Source: Panicum virgatum | Taxonomy: Eukaryota > Streptophyta > Magnoliopsida > Poales > Poaceae | Assembly (NCBI RefSeq): GCF_016808335.1 | Contig: NC_053138.1 | Coordinates: 15,369,900-15,433,899 of the forward strand | Direction: 5' to 3' | Length of the DNA: 64,000 bases | Shown here: positions 33,468 through 44,847 of the stretch, piece by piece | Numbering within the stretch: position 1 is the first letter of the stretch | How the letters are laid out: each line of letters begins with the position of its first letter | Notes under the pieces: generated by a model | What the model was told of the DNA's origin: nothing | The model's database searches: none | The model's input: the letters and a program-made list of their open reading frames with translations, nothing else | Translations under genes and position numbers: made by a program

Positions 33468-34847
33468 CAGAAATATATTTTCTGTTTCATAATTTACGGA
33501 TTTATACCCCTATCGCCCGGCTGCGGGGCGGCCGGCCCCCTGCCGCCCTCCTGCCAGGCAGTAAGGACCTTAATGTAAATACAATTTATTTTTAATTGCA
33601 TTTTGGCCCCTGGGGGAGGCTGCCGCCCGGCAGGGGGGCGGCAGGCCCCTCCCGCATGTTAAACCTTGACCGTCAGTGTGGCAGTGCGGCATTAGATGTG
33701 GTTTTAAATATTTTGGATAGAAATAAAAACCGTTAGTAAAGTAGATGAATATGAAAAATATAACTTAGCAATTCATACACATACGCAACTGAGAACGAAA
33801 TATGTGATGCATGAGAACGAAATAAGTATAACACAACGACATGTCCATAACAAAAATACAGAAACAACTAGAAGCACCTCCTAACCACCCCGGCCATGTC
33901 GACCTCTTTTACGCTGTGTGTGGACGTAGTCTGTAGGGTAGGTGTGTCGGTCTGGAGGCCCTACGTCTCTACCTGAACGTCCGGTGGTCACAGGTGTCTG
34001 TAAGGTAGGATCGGCCTGCTGGTTAGGTGTAGAAAATAACTGACTCCAGTCTTCGAAGCTCGCCTCAAAGGTATCCTGTGTGGCCCCTATGCAGTAGCAA
34101 TTAAGATATCTTAATCATCGTCTTATAAGTCATATATTTGGGTACATATTCATCATACGTACCTGTTGATGGTGGATACGAAGAAGGACTCATATCAGGA
34201 AGCTGGTGGTGCGATCCTGTAAACCATTCAAATTATTTAAAATATTCATAGAAATAAGAAGAACATGATAAATTCGGGCTACGGATTAGGTATTTATCTT
34301 GCGTTGCTTCTGCTGTTGCCATAGGGTAATACGAAGAAGGTCCCGCATCATATAACTGTTGTGATCCTATATGTAAATGCAAAAGGAATTAGACTTCATA
34401 CCAAAATTAATTGAAATTAAGATATGTTTACCGAAAGGTCGTGGTGGTGCCTGTGTTGGTTGAAATGTCATCCCTACAGCTGGTGCCATGGTACTAAACT
34501 GGGTCCCTCCGTGAGGTTGATAAGGTGGGTATCCATCACTTGTATGGACTGAGAATTAATTGTTGTTATCAAAGTAGGAAGTCAGTAAGTATCCTCACGT
34601 ACCTGGATAATGCTGCTGAGACCAATAAGGTGCTGGGGAAGGCTGCTGCTGTGTGGGACCACAAGGAAACAAGGTTTAACCTACGGGAGGGGCCTGCTGC
34701 CCGGCTGCAGCCTCCCCCAGGGGCCAAAATGCGATTAAAAATAAATTTTATTTACATTAAGGTCCCTGCCGCCCTCCTGTCGGCCGCCCCGCAGCCGGGC
34801 GGTAGGGGTATAAATTTGTAAATTATGAAACCGAAAATATATTTCTG
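33468..34847. mobile_element. Mutator-like non-autonomous element with ~200-bp GC-rich inverted ends
   Basis: Left end 33468-33665 and right end 34673-34847 are long inverted repeats. Both start CAGAAATATATTTTC, pass through TTTATACCCCTA and GCCCGGCTGCGGGGCGGCC, then CTTAATGTAAAT and TTTTGGCCCCTGGGGGAGGC, and finish at GTTAAACC. The left arm is about 20 bp longer because of small indels. Long inverted ends of this size suggest the Mutator-like superfamily, but I found no 9-bp target duplication. The interior carries remnants of a plant-mobile-domain protein tail on the minus strand. Confidence 0.7.
33885..34560 (-). pseudogene. C-terminal remnant of a transposon-type plant mobile domain protein
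   Basis: Minus-strand pieces read GYPPYQPHGGTQFSTMAP and GMTFQPTQAPPRPFG near 34430-34560, and VHTQRKRGRHGRGG near 33890-33940. These Pro/Gln/Tyr-rich and Arg-rich strings resemble the disordered C-terminal tail of plant mobile domain (PMD, aminotransferase-like) proteins that are carried by some Mutator-like elements. The pieces are separated by GT-AG intron-like gaps. The PMD core itself is absent. The assignment rests on tail texture and location inside the element, so it is tentative. Confidence 0.4.
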
Positions 34848-36364
34848 GGTTCCAGATACTGATGGGCCGCAACCCAGCACGGTTTCCAGGCTTCCAGCCC
34901 CAAACCCAATCTTGGCCGGGACGCATTATCCTAGAAATCATGGGCCTACCCCTCAAAAAAAAAAAGAAGCAATCATGGGCCTAACGAACCAATCCAGCAA
35001 GACCACTGCATGTTTGGTGGGCCATACCGCCTGCAAATGATGCCGGCTAGGCCCGGATGGGGATGGTTGCAATTGGATCTGCCCAACCAAAGGCTTAACA
35101 GCTGCATGCCTGCATCCACAGTACACACGGGCGAGCGTGAATCGCATGAATCACGCAACACTACAGCACCGCATTCACTCGCATGTTCTGCACATCGCTC
35201 GCGCCCGTGGCACGGCGGCCGGAAAAATCTTCTGCTCGAATCGTCCGTCATGATGGCTTCAGCGTTCCAAGCTCGGCACACCACGCGCAACATCGGCACG
35301 GGGAAAAAAGGGGCACCCTTTTGGCCACCCGATCACAGGTCACAGCAAAGCCACGGGAAACCAGCGGCAGCAGCAGCAGCCTCACGCGTTCGCGGCGACC
35401 CCTTCCGTGAAGGAGCGCGCCGCCTGTCACGCCAGGTCACCCTTGTCTTGGCGCGCGATCAGTTCGCACCCGGGACCAACGGAATGGCAAGAGGCCGAGC
35501 CGAGCCCCGCACCCACCGTCTGCAGCAGCGGGCGAGGCAAGCAAGGGCACCGGGCGGCGGGCGCCGTCGCCCCTCGGCCCTCGTGGCGCGCGACGGGAGC
35601 GTGCGGCCCCTCGTGGACTCTCGCCTCCCCGCGCGGCACGGCTCGGCCCCGCTCCCACACGTGGCCGCCCGCGGACTCCCGTGCCCGCCGATTTTTAATC
35701 CCAGCCGCTCGCTCGCTTGTCACCGCGGCAGTATCACATCACATCGGGGATTGCTAATACGCGCGCGCCCTAGCACAGCAACTAACAAACGATTTCCGAC
35801 AAGCTCAGCATATGCCATTTCCGACGTCGGGATCATTAGCTTTCCTTTTTCAGTCGCCTGCACTCAATGCCGCTAGCGGCCCAGAAGTTTTGAGATCATT
35901 TGTTTTTTTTTGGGCCGTTCACACTAAATACCGCTAGAGGCCCAACGGAAAATCATGTCACACAAGCTTATTTTGTTTTCAAAAACATGTCGCGCTACAT
36001 AACTTATTGAACTAATGATGTACAAGTTTTTTTTGTGCTATATAGCCTTTCTACTTCGTAACTTTTTTGAACAACTTATGAACAAAAGTTTTGTTATCAT
36101 ACAATGTGTGCATACAATTTATGCATATTGCTTTGGCTTTTTTATGCATAACTTATGAACATAAATCTGTGCATATAATTTCTGTAGTGCAATTTTATGC
36201 ATATAATTTTTGTGTCAAACATTTAACTGTTAAGATGTACAAGTTGGGGGCATAAAAAAGTATTGCTTTTTTGTATACATAATTTACTGTTACATAACAA
36301 TATTTTTATTTTCATAACAAGAAACAAAAATTGTATACATAATTTTGTATTGTATGCATAAAAG
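34848..36364. other. Intergenic, nothing supported
   Basis: 34.9-35.8 kb is GC-rich with several overlapping frames in all directions and no known domain. 35.9-36.36 kb is AT-rich with repeated GCATAA/TTATGCAT-like words that are partly palindromic. Confidence 0.5.
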
Positions 36365-36579
36365 TTATAATGCACTGAAAAGTTATGTATGATAAAAATG
36401 TATTGAAAAACTGGTATGACATGTTTGAGGATATTTTGTTGCTAAATTGTATAAATAATCACTAAAAAATATCCTCAAACATGTCATACCAGTTTTTCAA
36501 TACATTTTCAGTTTTTCAATAAATATTCTGAAAATACAATTTTTACAGTTATCATACATAACTTTTCAGTGCATTATAA
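36365..36579. repeat. Long foldback with perfectly paired arms
   Basis: The left arm 36365-36437 is 73 nt. Its outer 31 nt pair perfectly with 36549-36579 and its inner 43 nt pair perfectly with 36466-36508, with a 28-nt loop between. The right arm is interrupted only by a 40-nt insertion (36509-36548) that repeats CAGTTTTTCAATA. A third, direct fragment of the arm (GATAAAAATGTATTGAAAAA) follows near 36593. Transcription would give a long RNA hairpin. Confidence 0.9.
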
Positions 36580-36832
36580 AACGTGCATTTAGTGATAAAA
36601 ATGTATTGAAAAATATCCTCAAACAAGCAAAATGTATTGAAAAAATGGATCCCGCGGAGGGGTCGGATCGATTGTTGGACAGTGAACTAGCGAGCGGTGG
36701 CCAAAATGGATTCCGCCATCACATCACAGGCCTTGCCAGTTGCCACTCCGCGAGCCGAAGAGCGAGACGAACAGCTTCCCCGGGACTCTAGAGGCATCTG
36801 CTGTGTTCGGCTGGTGGGGTGGGGGCTGCTCC

Positions 36833-36955
36833 CAGCAGCAGCGGCAGCAGCCAGCAGCAGCCAGCAGCACGGCACCAGCAGCAGCCAGCAGCACGGCACC
36901 AGCCCCCCACCCCAGCAGCAGCGAGCAGCACGGCACCAGCCCCCCACCCCACCTC
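36833..36955. repeat. CAGCAG/CAGCACGGCACC tandem repeats upstream of COR413IM
   Basis: The stretch contains runs of AGCAGC, three copies of CAGCAGCACGGCACCAGC, and two copies of CCAGCCCCCCACCCCA. It ends about 60 bp before the COR413IM ATG and so probably lies in its promoter or 5' untranslated region. Confidence 0.8.
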
Positions 36956-37013
36956 ATCAGCGCTCTGCGAGCAGCGGCAATCCAATCAGCCAATCAACCC
37001 GCCTCCGCGCGAA

Positions 37014-39780
37014 ATGTCCATCTCGATGCGCCTCGCGATCCCGGCGCCGGCGGCCGCGACCGTGGCGCCGCCGCGGCTGAGGGTGCGGCCGGCCGGCAAC
37101 GGGGGCTCTCTTCCCGCCGCGCGCGTCGCCCTGCGGACGGAAACGGCCGCGCTCAGGTGAGGCCGTGACTGTTGTCCGCCATGGGTAAAAACTCCGCGCC
37201 CTCGTCTTGTCGCGTGTGATTAATCCAAGCTGTGCCGCGGCGGTGTGCATTTGTGCAGGGGATGCGCATCGCTGCCCCTGAAGCCGCAGCCGCTGGGCGC
37301 GGGCGCGGGCCAGCCGAGCCGGCGCCGGGGGGCGGCCGCAGTGTGCCACTCGTCGGCGCACCTGAGCGCGCGGACGATGCAGTGGATCTCCGCCGGGGCC
37401 AGCGCGTGAGTGCCTCCTATCCCCGCCACCCAAAAGTCTCTTTCTGCTCTATTCTTTTTTTTTTACAGTTATTCTCCTTTTTGGTGATACGCTTGAAAAG
37501 AAAGCTAGTACCATTTCCCACACTCTAGTGGGATGAATGCCACCCACCCATTCAAAACCACGTGCCTTGTTTGTTTGCCTTGTATCTGTTCGCAATTATG
37601 CCTCTGAGGATCCTGATGTAAGTGATGGCATGCTGATAACTGGATCGATTGCGATGTGCATGTGTGCCATTCTGTGAGTTATTGTGATCTTATGCATATG
37701 TTAGTCTTTGGAAGGGTTGGACACATATGTTATGCTGATTATATACGGGTCCTGATCACGGGTTAGAGAACATGGATCAGCAGATGCTGGCACCATTCTA
37801 GCTAGTGCTCGCTCCAGTGTGACATTTATTTTTCACTACCAAATATGCCTGTGCGTTGCTACAGCTGAAGATTAATGCATATATTATTGCTTTTTTTGAA
37901 ATAGTAGAGATAGAGATTAGGATTCCGATTGACGGACCAAGGAATCATTGCTTGCTTTAGAAATAGTATATATAATTGATATAGATAGATTTGAAAGATA
38001 GAAGCGGATATTTTGAAAAATGATTCTTAGAATTTTATTTGATCTTGCAAATATTGTAGACTTTGATATAATGGTACCTGACCTTGCTTTTGATCTCTCA
38101 AAAATTACTAGACATGCTCATATTCTGAAGAAGATGAACTACATGTAAAAGGTTGAATTAATGCAAAGCTAATCTTCAGTCAGATCTTTGATGAGTTATC
38201 AGAGATGTTAATAGAATCCATGCTATTCTTCCATAGGATGGACACTTGGACAGTCACGTAAAAAGATGAAACGAAATGGGCACAAAGATAGTCTGTTTGG
38301 AAATTCAGCTAGTGCTGCCATTTTTAGTGACCTCCGCATGATAGATTGGATTGTGAAATACATAGACAGTACAATTTTTCAGTACCCTTTAAGATTTTTA
38401 TTTGAGTAATTTCGATCTTTTGTCTTTTGCAGAGTGTTATTGCTTGCTAAAGGAACAGCCATAAACAAATCTTTCCTTGTGCCATTTTTCGCTTTGCAAG
38501 CACCTTGCAGCATAATCTCATGGATCAAGTAAGATGCTGATATATGTGGAAACAATAATTTAAACCTTGGTTTTCTTATCTTCCTTTTTCTATAATATAC
38601 AATATATGTTTCGTAGTTTTAATGAAAGTTTTATAGTGATGGCTACTTATTTTATGTTACCAACATCCGTCTCTAGGGGTGATTATGGCCAATGGACTGC
38701 TTTTCTTGCTCTTTTGGTGCGCTTGTTCTTCTTCATTCCAGGTAGAGTAACAAAAACCACTCATGACGAATTTTCTTTTTGTCATGCTAAGAAACAAGTT
38801 CACACATTGTTTGTGAGGTAATGCAACATTTATATTTCTTTTGTGGGATCAACGCAGACCTTCTGGTCACAATGAACAAATTTCATTACTTTTTGCAAAT
38901 ATTTGTACGAAATTGAAGTAGAAAGGAACAGGAGGATCGAGGGTGAAATTAGATCACAATTTATTAATTTAATTACACCAAATTGGAAGACAGTTCGCAT
39001 CTTTGTAGTGTACAATCTGAATCAACTTACTAAGTCTACAGTTGCTTATACCTACATCTGACCATCGTAGGTGAACTTGAGCTTCCGCTGTCAACAATGC
39101 TGCTTGTGAGCGTTGCTCCTTACCAACTAATGAATCTGAGGTATGTAACATTTCAACGTCACCCCTGTTTTGCAAATGCAATAGCTAGAGCCTCGTCTGC
39201 TAATACTGACATATCTGATGCAAATCCTTAGGGCCTTTATTGACACAACTTTTTCTCAACTAAAATATGCAGACGTCTTCAGTGCAATTAGCCAAGTAAC
39301 CACATTTCAATCTCATTACTGAACTGTGTTGTGTGTAAATAGCAGCAGCCACCTATTTATGTCTCTGATCAGCTGTTATTGCCAGAAAACCACTCCACAT
39401 TTTCTTTGTTTTCAGTTGATGTCCTGATTATGAGGCATACCTGAGCCCACATGTCACTGAGACTTGTGGTAGCAATGTAGCATATTCCGAGCACCACATG
39501 CAGAATTTCATATTCTCGTTCCCTTATGAAAGCTGTTGCTTGTTCTTTGCTAGAAGAAACAAAGTTACTAGGTTTTTTTTATCACGTGCTCTAATTCACA
39601 ATGTCTGGTTACAGGGGAACTCAAGGTGGTGCAGTTCTGTCATTGGCCATAGCCGGGTTTCTCGCTTTTCAACACTTCACCAGGGTGGGAGGTCTAGGCA
39701 AAGCCTTTGAGCAGGGATCGGTCATTGCGACCTTGGCCATTATCTGCATCACAATCATCCCCTTGATGCTTCTATTCTGA
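37014..39780 (+). CDS. COR413IM: COR413IM chloroplast inner-envelope cold-regulated membrane protein
   Basis: Six exons (37014-37156, 37259-37405, 38433-38528, 38677-38741, 39071-39140, 39615-39780) join in frame to 228 residues with GT-AG borders throughout. The first 75 or so residues are rich in Ala, Arg, Ser and Pro and lack acidic residues, as expected for a chloroplast transit peptide. The rest has five or six hydrophobic segments: around WISAGASAVLLLAKGT, FLVPFFALQAPCSIISWIKG, WTAFLALLVRLFFFIPG, ELPLSTMLLVSVAPYQLMNLR, GGAVLSLAIAGFLAFQHF and IATLAIICITIIPLMLLF. The pattern LQAPxSIxSWIKG, RLFFxxPGELELP and SVAPYQLMxLR identifies the COR413 inner-membrane family, which supports freezing tolerance. 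The first ATG in the GC-rich exon is used; a second in-frame ATG lies four codons on. I saw no clear CRT/DRE core close upstream. Confidence 0.95.
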
Positions 39781-40327
39781 TTGGAGTAGGTTGGCAAGAG
39801 TTTGCTCCTCATTGTGCATCCAATGACGGATAAATAAAAACCTTGTGATGCAACATTCAGTCTTCCTAGTTCCTTTTCGCAAATAAGACCGATTTGTTTT
39901 ATACAGTCCGAAATGTATGTAGTATGTACTGATGTACCTTGGTGTGCGGTTTGGTAATGTTAGTCCAAAAGATTTTGATTTTCTTCGGTGGCTATTGAAT
40001 TCTCTGCTAGTCTGCTCTGTTGATTCTTTATTATCGAATTCTCTGCTCTATCGATTCTCTGTTCTCTTGTGCAGTCTTACATCACTGGGTGCATGTGTTG
40101 CTTGCAGCGGTTCTTTAACCTGACGAGATAATGTGCATCGAGTTAGTAGGAATTGTTTTCTTCAAGTGGCGGTGATGTTTGGTATATGCCGTCGTGAAAT
40201 GTCTGATGTTTTGTGAATTATAACAAGTTGTAGTTTTAGTTGGAGTAGAAATTTGTGAAACTGGTCGCGGCTCCAAAGCTGTCCATTTACAACTTATTAT
40301 AACCTGGACACCTGGTGATCTTTAGGT
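39781..40327. other. COR413IM 3' UTR and intergenic DNA
   Basis: AATAAA occurs at about 39832, some 50 bp after the stop, and is the likely poly(A) signal of COR413IM. The remainder is T-rich with no gene visible. Confidence 0.5.
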
Positions 40328-40408
40328 TCAGAGCGGGTGGAGCTGATGCGGGCGGAGATCGAGAGGCTCGTGGAGCAGAACGTGGTGTTGAAGAAGGTTC
40401 GTGACTGA
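40328..40408 (+). pseudogene. Short coiled-coil (leucine-zipper-like) coding fragment
   Basis: An open stretch reads RVELMRAEIERLVEQNVVLK and then stops at 40406. In another frame just downstream TEQNAVLRVEL continues the heptad pattern. The GC-rich codon use differs from the AT-rich surroundings. It looks like a broken fragment of a leucine-zipper or coiled-coil gene with a frameshift. No start codon context or family can be given, so it may be chance. Confidence 0.3.
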
Positions 40409-40524
40409 ACAGAACGCGGTTCTGAGGGTGGAGCTCCCCTCCCCGGGAAGGAAGGACTCGCGTGTCCATGGACGTGATGGCGGAGGAAGATCACACTACA
40501 CCTTGCGCGATCGTGAGCACATCA

Positions 40525-40544
40525 GGGGGGGGGGGGGGGGGGGG
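40525..40544 (+). repeat. Run of 20 G
   Basis: An uninterrupted G homopolymer follows ATCA and precedes ATCGACG. Such runs can form G-quadruplexes and are prone to length error in sequencing. Confidence 0.95.
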
Positions 40545-40639
40545 ATCGACGATTCGGGTTAGCAGTTCGATTGTCCAAACATAGCTAACTAGCGGTCTCT
40601 CTTCGGGCTGCTTATATGATTGTCCAAACATTTGCTTGA

Positions 40640-41070
40640 TTCGTTTTGAACTACTACTTTTTTTCTCTCGAATACGCAGTGCACATCATTGTATTAAGCA
40701 GAAGAATAAAAAAGTTTATACTGGCTCAACACCGAGTGGAAGCTCGGCAGGTCTAAACGGCAAGCTGTTCGAACAAGAAGAAAATACTGGCTTAAAGCAC
40801 AACAAGCCTACTCCTCACATCTAAGACAACACAATCGAGTTGCTTCCGCCTCCATCCATATCTAAATCTCAAGTTTGATGAGCTGCAGTAGCTGAGCAAC
40901 GGAGGAAGAACACCGATAAAAAAGACGGGTATTTCGTTCTTTCCACAAAAGCCAAATGACCAGCATGAAGAGGGCATTCGTTTTGGACAACTACAATATG
41001 GATCTATTCGAAGACCACTAATGCACAAAATTGCTAAATTGTAGATTAGTCCTTCAAAAAAAAAATTTGT
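40640..41070 (-). mobile_element. 3' end of an L1-type LINE
   Basis: On the minus strand near 40930-40990 the sequence encodes LVIWLLWKERNTRLF, typical of the zf-RVT region at the C-terminus of plant L1 LINE ORF2. A stop follows within about 30 codons and a T-rich tract (TTTTTTTCTC, about 40660) marks the tail side. The rest of ORF2 is missing, so this is a 5'-truncated copy. No target duplication was identified. Confidence 0.65.
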
Positions 41071-41257
41071 AGCATTAGTACCTCCACACATAATTGCTAA
41101 TGAGAGTGCTAAACTTTTGCTCGGCAACCCCCCGTCCCGAGCGGGGCTCCTCTGCCCTCACGGCCGCCGTCGCCTTTCCGCAGTCTCGGCCTCCGCCCTT
41201 CCTCCTCCTCGCCGCTCCCAACAGCCAAGGCTCCAAACAGGATATGGCTAAAGCTTA
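41071..41257. other. Intergenic, nothing supported
   Basis: GC-rich sequence between the LINE end and the MITE, without a recognisable feature. Confidence 0.4.
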
Positions 41258-41575
41258 GACCTTGTTTAGATTACTAATTAGGGATATTAAATGTAGATAA
41301 CTGATTAAATGTAGATAACTGATAAAATCCATTCCACAACTCCCGGTGTAATTGCTAGACGAATCTTTTAAATCTAATTGGACCATAGTTAGATAACATC
41401 ATGCTACAGTAAACAACCTCTAACGACAAATTAATTAGGCTTAATAGATTCGTCTCGTGATTTCCGGTACATCCGTGTAATTAATTTTATAATTAAATCA
41501 TATTTAGTCCTAAATTTCGATTAAAAATTGCTACAGTTAATTTTATCCAAATTTTTACCGGATCTAAACACACCC
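41258..41575. mobile_element. Tourist-like MITE, 318 bp
   Basis: The ends GACCTTGTTTAGAT and, inverted, GGGTGTGTTTAGAT form an imperfect inverted repeat. TTA flanks both sides (41255-41257 and 41576-41578), the PIF/Harbinger signature. Interior motifs GATTCGTCTCG and GCTACAGT are shared with the elements near 6.5 and 54.7 kb. It ends about 190 bp before the endosulfine 5' untranslated exon. Confidence 0.87.
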
Positions 41576-41765
41576 TTACCGTCTATAAACTTTAACTAGC
41601 TAAACTTTAGCAGCTGCTCTGTGCTTTTTTTTTTTGCAAAAATGCAAACATCAAGTAAAGAGCAGAATAAAAAAAAAGAAACACATCTGCCTCACGCTGC
41701 GTTTGTGGGCTTCTCGTGGGTCTCCCGCCCTCCCCCTTTCTGCCTCAAGTCACTGAATCTGATTC

Positions 41766-41861
41766 CCTCTCCTCTCTCTCTCTCTCTCTCCAAGCGGCGA
41801 CGACAGGGGAGTGGCGCCGCCCTTGCAAGTTCTTCGTCGGACGCTTCGCCGGGCGACAAGG
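41766..41861 (+). other. 5' untranslated exon of the endosulfine gene, with (CT)n
   Basis: A (CT)n tract at 41767-41790 is followed by a GC-rich segment ending GGGCGACAAG before the donor GTATGT at 41862. The next acceptor is at 43527, just before the ATG. CT-rich 5' leaders and leader introns are common in plants. The transcription start is not resolved. Confidence 0.5.
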
Positions 41862-43553
41862 TATGTCCGCCCTTTCCCTTCCCTTGCTTTCCTGCTGTGT
41901 GAAATCGAACACCCAAACCCCCTAACGTGTGCTATTTGCATTAAGATCTGACCATGGATTTTACCCACTAACTTCGATTCTTTTGCAAAAAATTTTGAGT
42001 GTACATGTGTACACCCATGTCCATGTCCTATACTGGCCCGCCCCTGATCTGGGCGTGATTCATGCCCTCTATTCATTAGCCTTATTTCACCACACTGATG
42101 TATATCTGATATGCTAGTTAATGAACTAATGTTAAACTTTGATTTATGAAAGCAAACAGGATATTGCCTTATCTGCTGTCAGCGAGAGATTTCTTTTATT
42201 TATATTTCTCATATTAGTGGTCAAATATCACAAGGAGGTAGGGTTTGATGTGTGGAGTGCCTTCACTTTGTGATGTTTTTAAGAGTAAAACTGCAAGGGA
42301 GTGCCTTCACTTTGTATTATGACTGGTGAATGTTTCTACTTAATGTGATACTGCGAGCCTAACCATGGTATTGCACGCAAAGTTGGATCTGTGCCCTGTT
42401 TTGTTCTTTAGCCACATGCATTGTTTGAAACCTTATCTCTAGCTACTTCATTTGTAGTATGAGTAACATGATGGCGGTTCAAAATCAATTTTATGATACA
42501 ATTGCCTGAGATAGTTTGCCAGATTATTTTTTAGTTGAGATTCACTAAGATAGAAATGGCCACGTGTACACATTCTTCTTTATAAAAATGAAACAAAAAA
42601 AAACTCAGTAGGAACCTCCCCTGCTGTTCTGTTAAAAGAAGTTAGAAATGTCCAGCAGTAACTTGTACTCACAAGTAAAAAAATAGAGTCCCATATATAC
42701 TTGTACCTCAATCCAAAGGATAATTCTTTTATGCTACTATTTAACTCCTATCTTGTTAAGTTTTCTGCTTGTCCATTCAGCATAAACCAACATGTAAGCT
42801 CGGTTACAAGTAATGTGAGCCATGATTAGATGTAATTTCTAAAAAAAAGAAAGATGTTATGTGTTTATAAGGTAACCATGATTGGAGTGTCGCGCATCAT
42901 TACCAAGTTGCTCTTGCTAAGGATTCCTCTTTATAAATTTGTAGCCTAACTGACAAGTTACTTTTATGCAATAAATCTTGGATGGTTCTGTTCTGTGTAG
43001 CCGTGGGGCAGCTTGGGCTATTAGTGTTTGAGGGCACTTTTTTTATGTCCTTTGGCATGGTATCATGCCAGAATAGATTGGTTTATTCCCTCCAAGTTAG
43101 TACTGAATTTTTGTTTATTAGGTTCATTGAGAATTTTGTTTGTCTTAGGATTTTTTTTGGACATTTATGAGAGTCCAGGTTGCTCTGCTCTCTTCTAGTC
43201 ATTTCAACGACAAAGCCTTGTTCAAGAAAATTGCCATTTATAAAGTTTCATACTTCTGATACCAGATTGGCCAATATATAGCATCCTAGTTTTAATTCAG
43301 TGTTAAGAGTTAGGACCTGCAGACCTTACTTGGGGACGGTAAAATCTATTACTTAGGTACGTATATTGATGTTCCTGCAACACTAGATTGATGTTGAAAC
43401 ATAAGACGGTGTTTTCCAGCATCTAATTCTGACCTCTTTTCTACTTTGTGTTTCCATGGGCATTTATGGTGGATGATTATGGTGGCTTCAGGATATATTA
43501 TCTGATAATAAATCCATATGATTGCAGCTGGTCTGAGCATCGTTAAGTACAGT

Positions 43554-44847
43554 ATGTCGGAGAAACCATCTGATGCTGCAACTGGTGATGTGAGGCCTGA
43601 AGGAATTGTTTCTGATGAGAAAGTGGAAGGTTCTGATCAGAATGAAAGAGATGGTATGCCTTCGCCACAACAAGAGGTATCGTCAATTGCAACTTTTTTA
43701 TGCTTGCATGCCTCCCACCCCCCAACCCCAATTTAGTTTCTATTATGAGAAATTGAGACTCTAAGAACTCTATTCTTTTACAATATGGGACTTAGCCAAA
43801 TATTTGCAGGAAGCAGCGATCAAGAAAAAGTATGGAGGGATAATGCCCAGAAAGACACCACTTATTTCCAAGGTTACTATCATTGACTTTAAACATCATG
43901 ACTCTTTACATCAACACAATTTACTTGATATGTACATACACCAGTCAAAGAAGTTAATTTAATTTTATCTCTATGTCCATGTTCTCTTACCTATGTTTAA
44001 TTTCATATCAGGACCATGAGCGAGCGTACTTTGATTCTGCTGATTGGGCTTTGGGGAAGGTACTGTCCTGATATTTCGAAAAAAGCTAAAGCTGACTTTT
44101 GTACAATGCTGCTAGACAACTATCTTGACAGTACAATCTTATTGTTTTTCAAAAAAGACAGTACAATCATTCACCTGATCCTTGGCTTCCTGCAGCAAGG
44201 AGGAAATCCTCAAAAACCTAAAGGACCGCTCGAAGCACTTCGACCAAAATTACAGGTGCAGAAACTGAACCTCATTGCTTGTAACAAGTACCTTTTACTG
44301 TTGGTACTTTGTAGCCTTGGCATCAACCATCAAGTGCAAGCCTGGATGATCAGTATACTTTGTGATTTTTGTAATAACTCAAGAAATCACACATCTGTAT
44401 TTGCATCAAGTTTTACTCACACCACTGAATTGAGTATACCTGACATATTTTCTTTGCATTTGTCATTCTTCTTTGTGTTCTGAGGCTGATATCATTTTTT
44501 TTTCATTGAACTTGATTCTAGGTTCAAAGTCAACTTGCATTACATGGTTTATGCTGTACTATAAACACCTAAAAATCCATTTGTTGTTATGATGTTTCTC
44601 AATCTTCTTTCAGCCTACTCAACAACAAACTCGTTCACGTCGATTTCTTGGTGAATCTGCTGATAATGAAGGTACCCCATAACCTATGATACCAAGCAAG
44701 CAGTGCGTAATGCTTATGTTATAATTATCACATCACTTTTGATTTTGGCTTGCAGAGAGTGCCCATTCGCCTACTGAGGATGTCAATTCACCTACTGAGG
44801 ATGCTGGCAAGAACCAGGATAACGCTGAAGGCAACGGCAAGGAATGA
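43554..44847 (+). CDS. Endosulfine/ARPP-19 (ENSA) family protein
   Basis: Six coding exons (43554-43676, 43810-43872, 44012-44059, 44196-44255, 44614-44671, 44756-44847) give 147 residues with GT-AG borders. The core reads KKYGGIMPRKTPLISKDHER, then AYFDSADWALGKQG, and KPKGPLEALRPKLQPTQQQT. FDSADW corresponds to FDSGDY of animal ENSA/ARPP-19, where Greatwall kinase phosphorylates the Ser so that the protein inhibits PP2A-B55 at mitosis. The Ser and preceding Asp are kept. Plant members share ADW, and their role is inferred, not shown here. N- and C-terminal arms are acidic and disordered, with a repeated SPTEDV/SPTEDA near the end. A 1.67-kb intron lies in the leader. The ATG at 43554 is chosen over one at 43518, which lies in the leader intron. 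Confidence 0.93.

Noticed and set aside
35010..35876. 288-residue plus-strand frame
   Set aside because: Low-complexity composition, no recognised domain or promoter context.
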